In this document: piece by piece, positions 5,113 through 5,363 of the stretch
How the letters are laid out: each line of letters begins with the position of its first letter
How positions within the stretch are numbered: position 1 is the stretch's first letter
Assembly (NCBI GenBank): GCA_028691095.1
Contig: JAQUZZ010000124.1
Coordinates: forward strand, 1-5,363
DNA from: Alistipes sp.
Lineage (GTDB): Bacteria > Bacteroidota > Bacteroidia > Bacteroidales > Rikenellaceae
DNA: 5,363 nt
Direction: 5' to 3'
The notes under the pieces: generated by a model
The model's database searches: none
Seen by the model: the letters and a program-made list of their open reading frames with translations, nothing else
Told to the model about the DNA's origin: nothing
Position numbers and translations under genes: made by a program

Positions 5113-5363
5113 ATGGTACGTGACGGACGACGCTCGGTGTGGCTGCTGAATCTCTGCATCGCCTTGGCTTTGGCCTTGCTGGTGAATTTCTCCTTTTTCA
5201 TCACCGGCAGCGATATGCGAGGTCATCGTCCGCCCTCTCTGTTGGAGGTGGCTCCTTGGCATATCACCTTTCAGGTGCTCTATGCCGGATTGTTGGCCTT
5301 TGTGCTGGTCTCGCTCAATACGGTACAGCGTTTCTCCTTGGGCCGTAAGATTCTCTTCAGCTT
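5113..5363 (+). CDS. Membrane protein of unknown function, N-terminal part (3' end outside the window)
   Basis: An open frame runs from the ATG at 5113 to the window edge without a stop (83 complete codons plus two bases). It begins MVRDGRRSVW, a basic segment expected to stay inside. A strongly hydrophobic helix follows at about residues 9-31, then a polar stretch with TGSDMRGHRPP, then a second helix at about 51-70, followed by the basic QRFSLGRK. A two-helix N-terminus with positive ends is what one sees in membrane sensor kinases of the LytS/YehU kind, common in Bacteroidota, but no kinase residues are within the window, so this is only a possibility. The strong Shine-Dalgarno, the 1-base gap after the carbonic anhydrase gene and the sensible hydrophobic pattern support a real gene in the same operon. 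I do not recognise the family. Confidence 0.75.
   Translation, partial: MVRDGRRSVWLLNLCIALALALLVNFSFFITGSDMRGHRPPSLLEVAPWHITFQVLYAGLLAFVLVSLNTVQRFSLGRKILFS

Noticed and set aside
1..5363. tRNA, rRNA, CRISPR array, insertion sequence, prophage or defence genes
   Set aside because: I looked for cloverleaf-like segments, evenly spaced repeats, terminal inverted repeats with a transposase, and phage or defence proteins. None is visible; all main genes are housekeeping or membrane proteins.

Overview
This window looks like ordinary chromosome from a member of the Bacteroidota, probably Bacteroidales. The evidence is two matches to the phylum-specific -7 promoter element TAnnTTTG (TATCTTTG on the minus strand at 3466-3473, TACCTTTG on the plus strand at 3603-3610), mostly A-rich translation starts, and a leuC-leuD-cimA gene order that I recall from Bacteroides relatives. 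Base composition looks moderately GC-rich by eye. This would fit an Alistipes/Rikenellaceae-like genome, but genus is a guess.

Region 1 (1-2829) is the 3' end of a branched-chain amino acid operon on the plus strand. It holds the last 115 residues of LeuC (isopropylmalate isomerase large subunit), a complete LeuD (small subunit), and a complete 509-residue DRE-TIM acyltransferase. The last is often labelled a second LeuA, but its sequence and specificity pocket match the Leptospira-type (R)-citramalate synthase CimA. Together LeuCD and CimA suggest a threonine-independent, pyruvate-derived route to 2-oxobutanoate and isoleucine, with LeuCD shared between leucine and citramalate metabolism. 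The gaps between the genes are large (146 and 100 bases). They share a 10-base direct repeat, and each carries an inverted repeat. The unit closes with an 11-bp hairpin and then a strong 18-bp terminator-like stem. No leuB lies between cimA and this terminator.

Region 2 (2863-3396, minus strand) is a convergent gene for a six-helix HdeD/DUF308-type membrane protein. Its promoter sits at about 3466-3495 and shows that the true start is at 3396, not at the upstream ATG at 3531.

Region 3 (3397-3732) is a 336-base divergent control region. It holds the two back-to-back promoters, a cluster of three inverted repeats upstream of and overlapping the mazG -7 box, and leaders with possible hairpins on both sides.

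Region 4 (3733-5363, plus strand) contains mazG (nucleoside triphosphate pyrophosphohydrolase), a gamma-class carbonic anhydrase family protein, and the first 83 complete codons of a membrane protein of unknown function that runs off the end. This last gene starts 1 base after the carbonic anhydrase stop, with a strong Shine-Dalgarno inside the preceding gene, so the two are probably translationally coupled.

I see no tRNA or rRNA, CRISPR array, insertion sequence or phage gene. I do not see a clear novel system. The points most worth checking are the CimA assignment, the structured leu intergenic regions, and the palindrome cluster at the mazG promoter.
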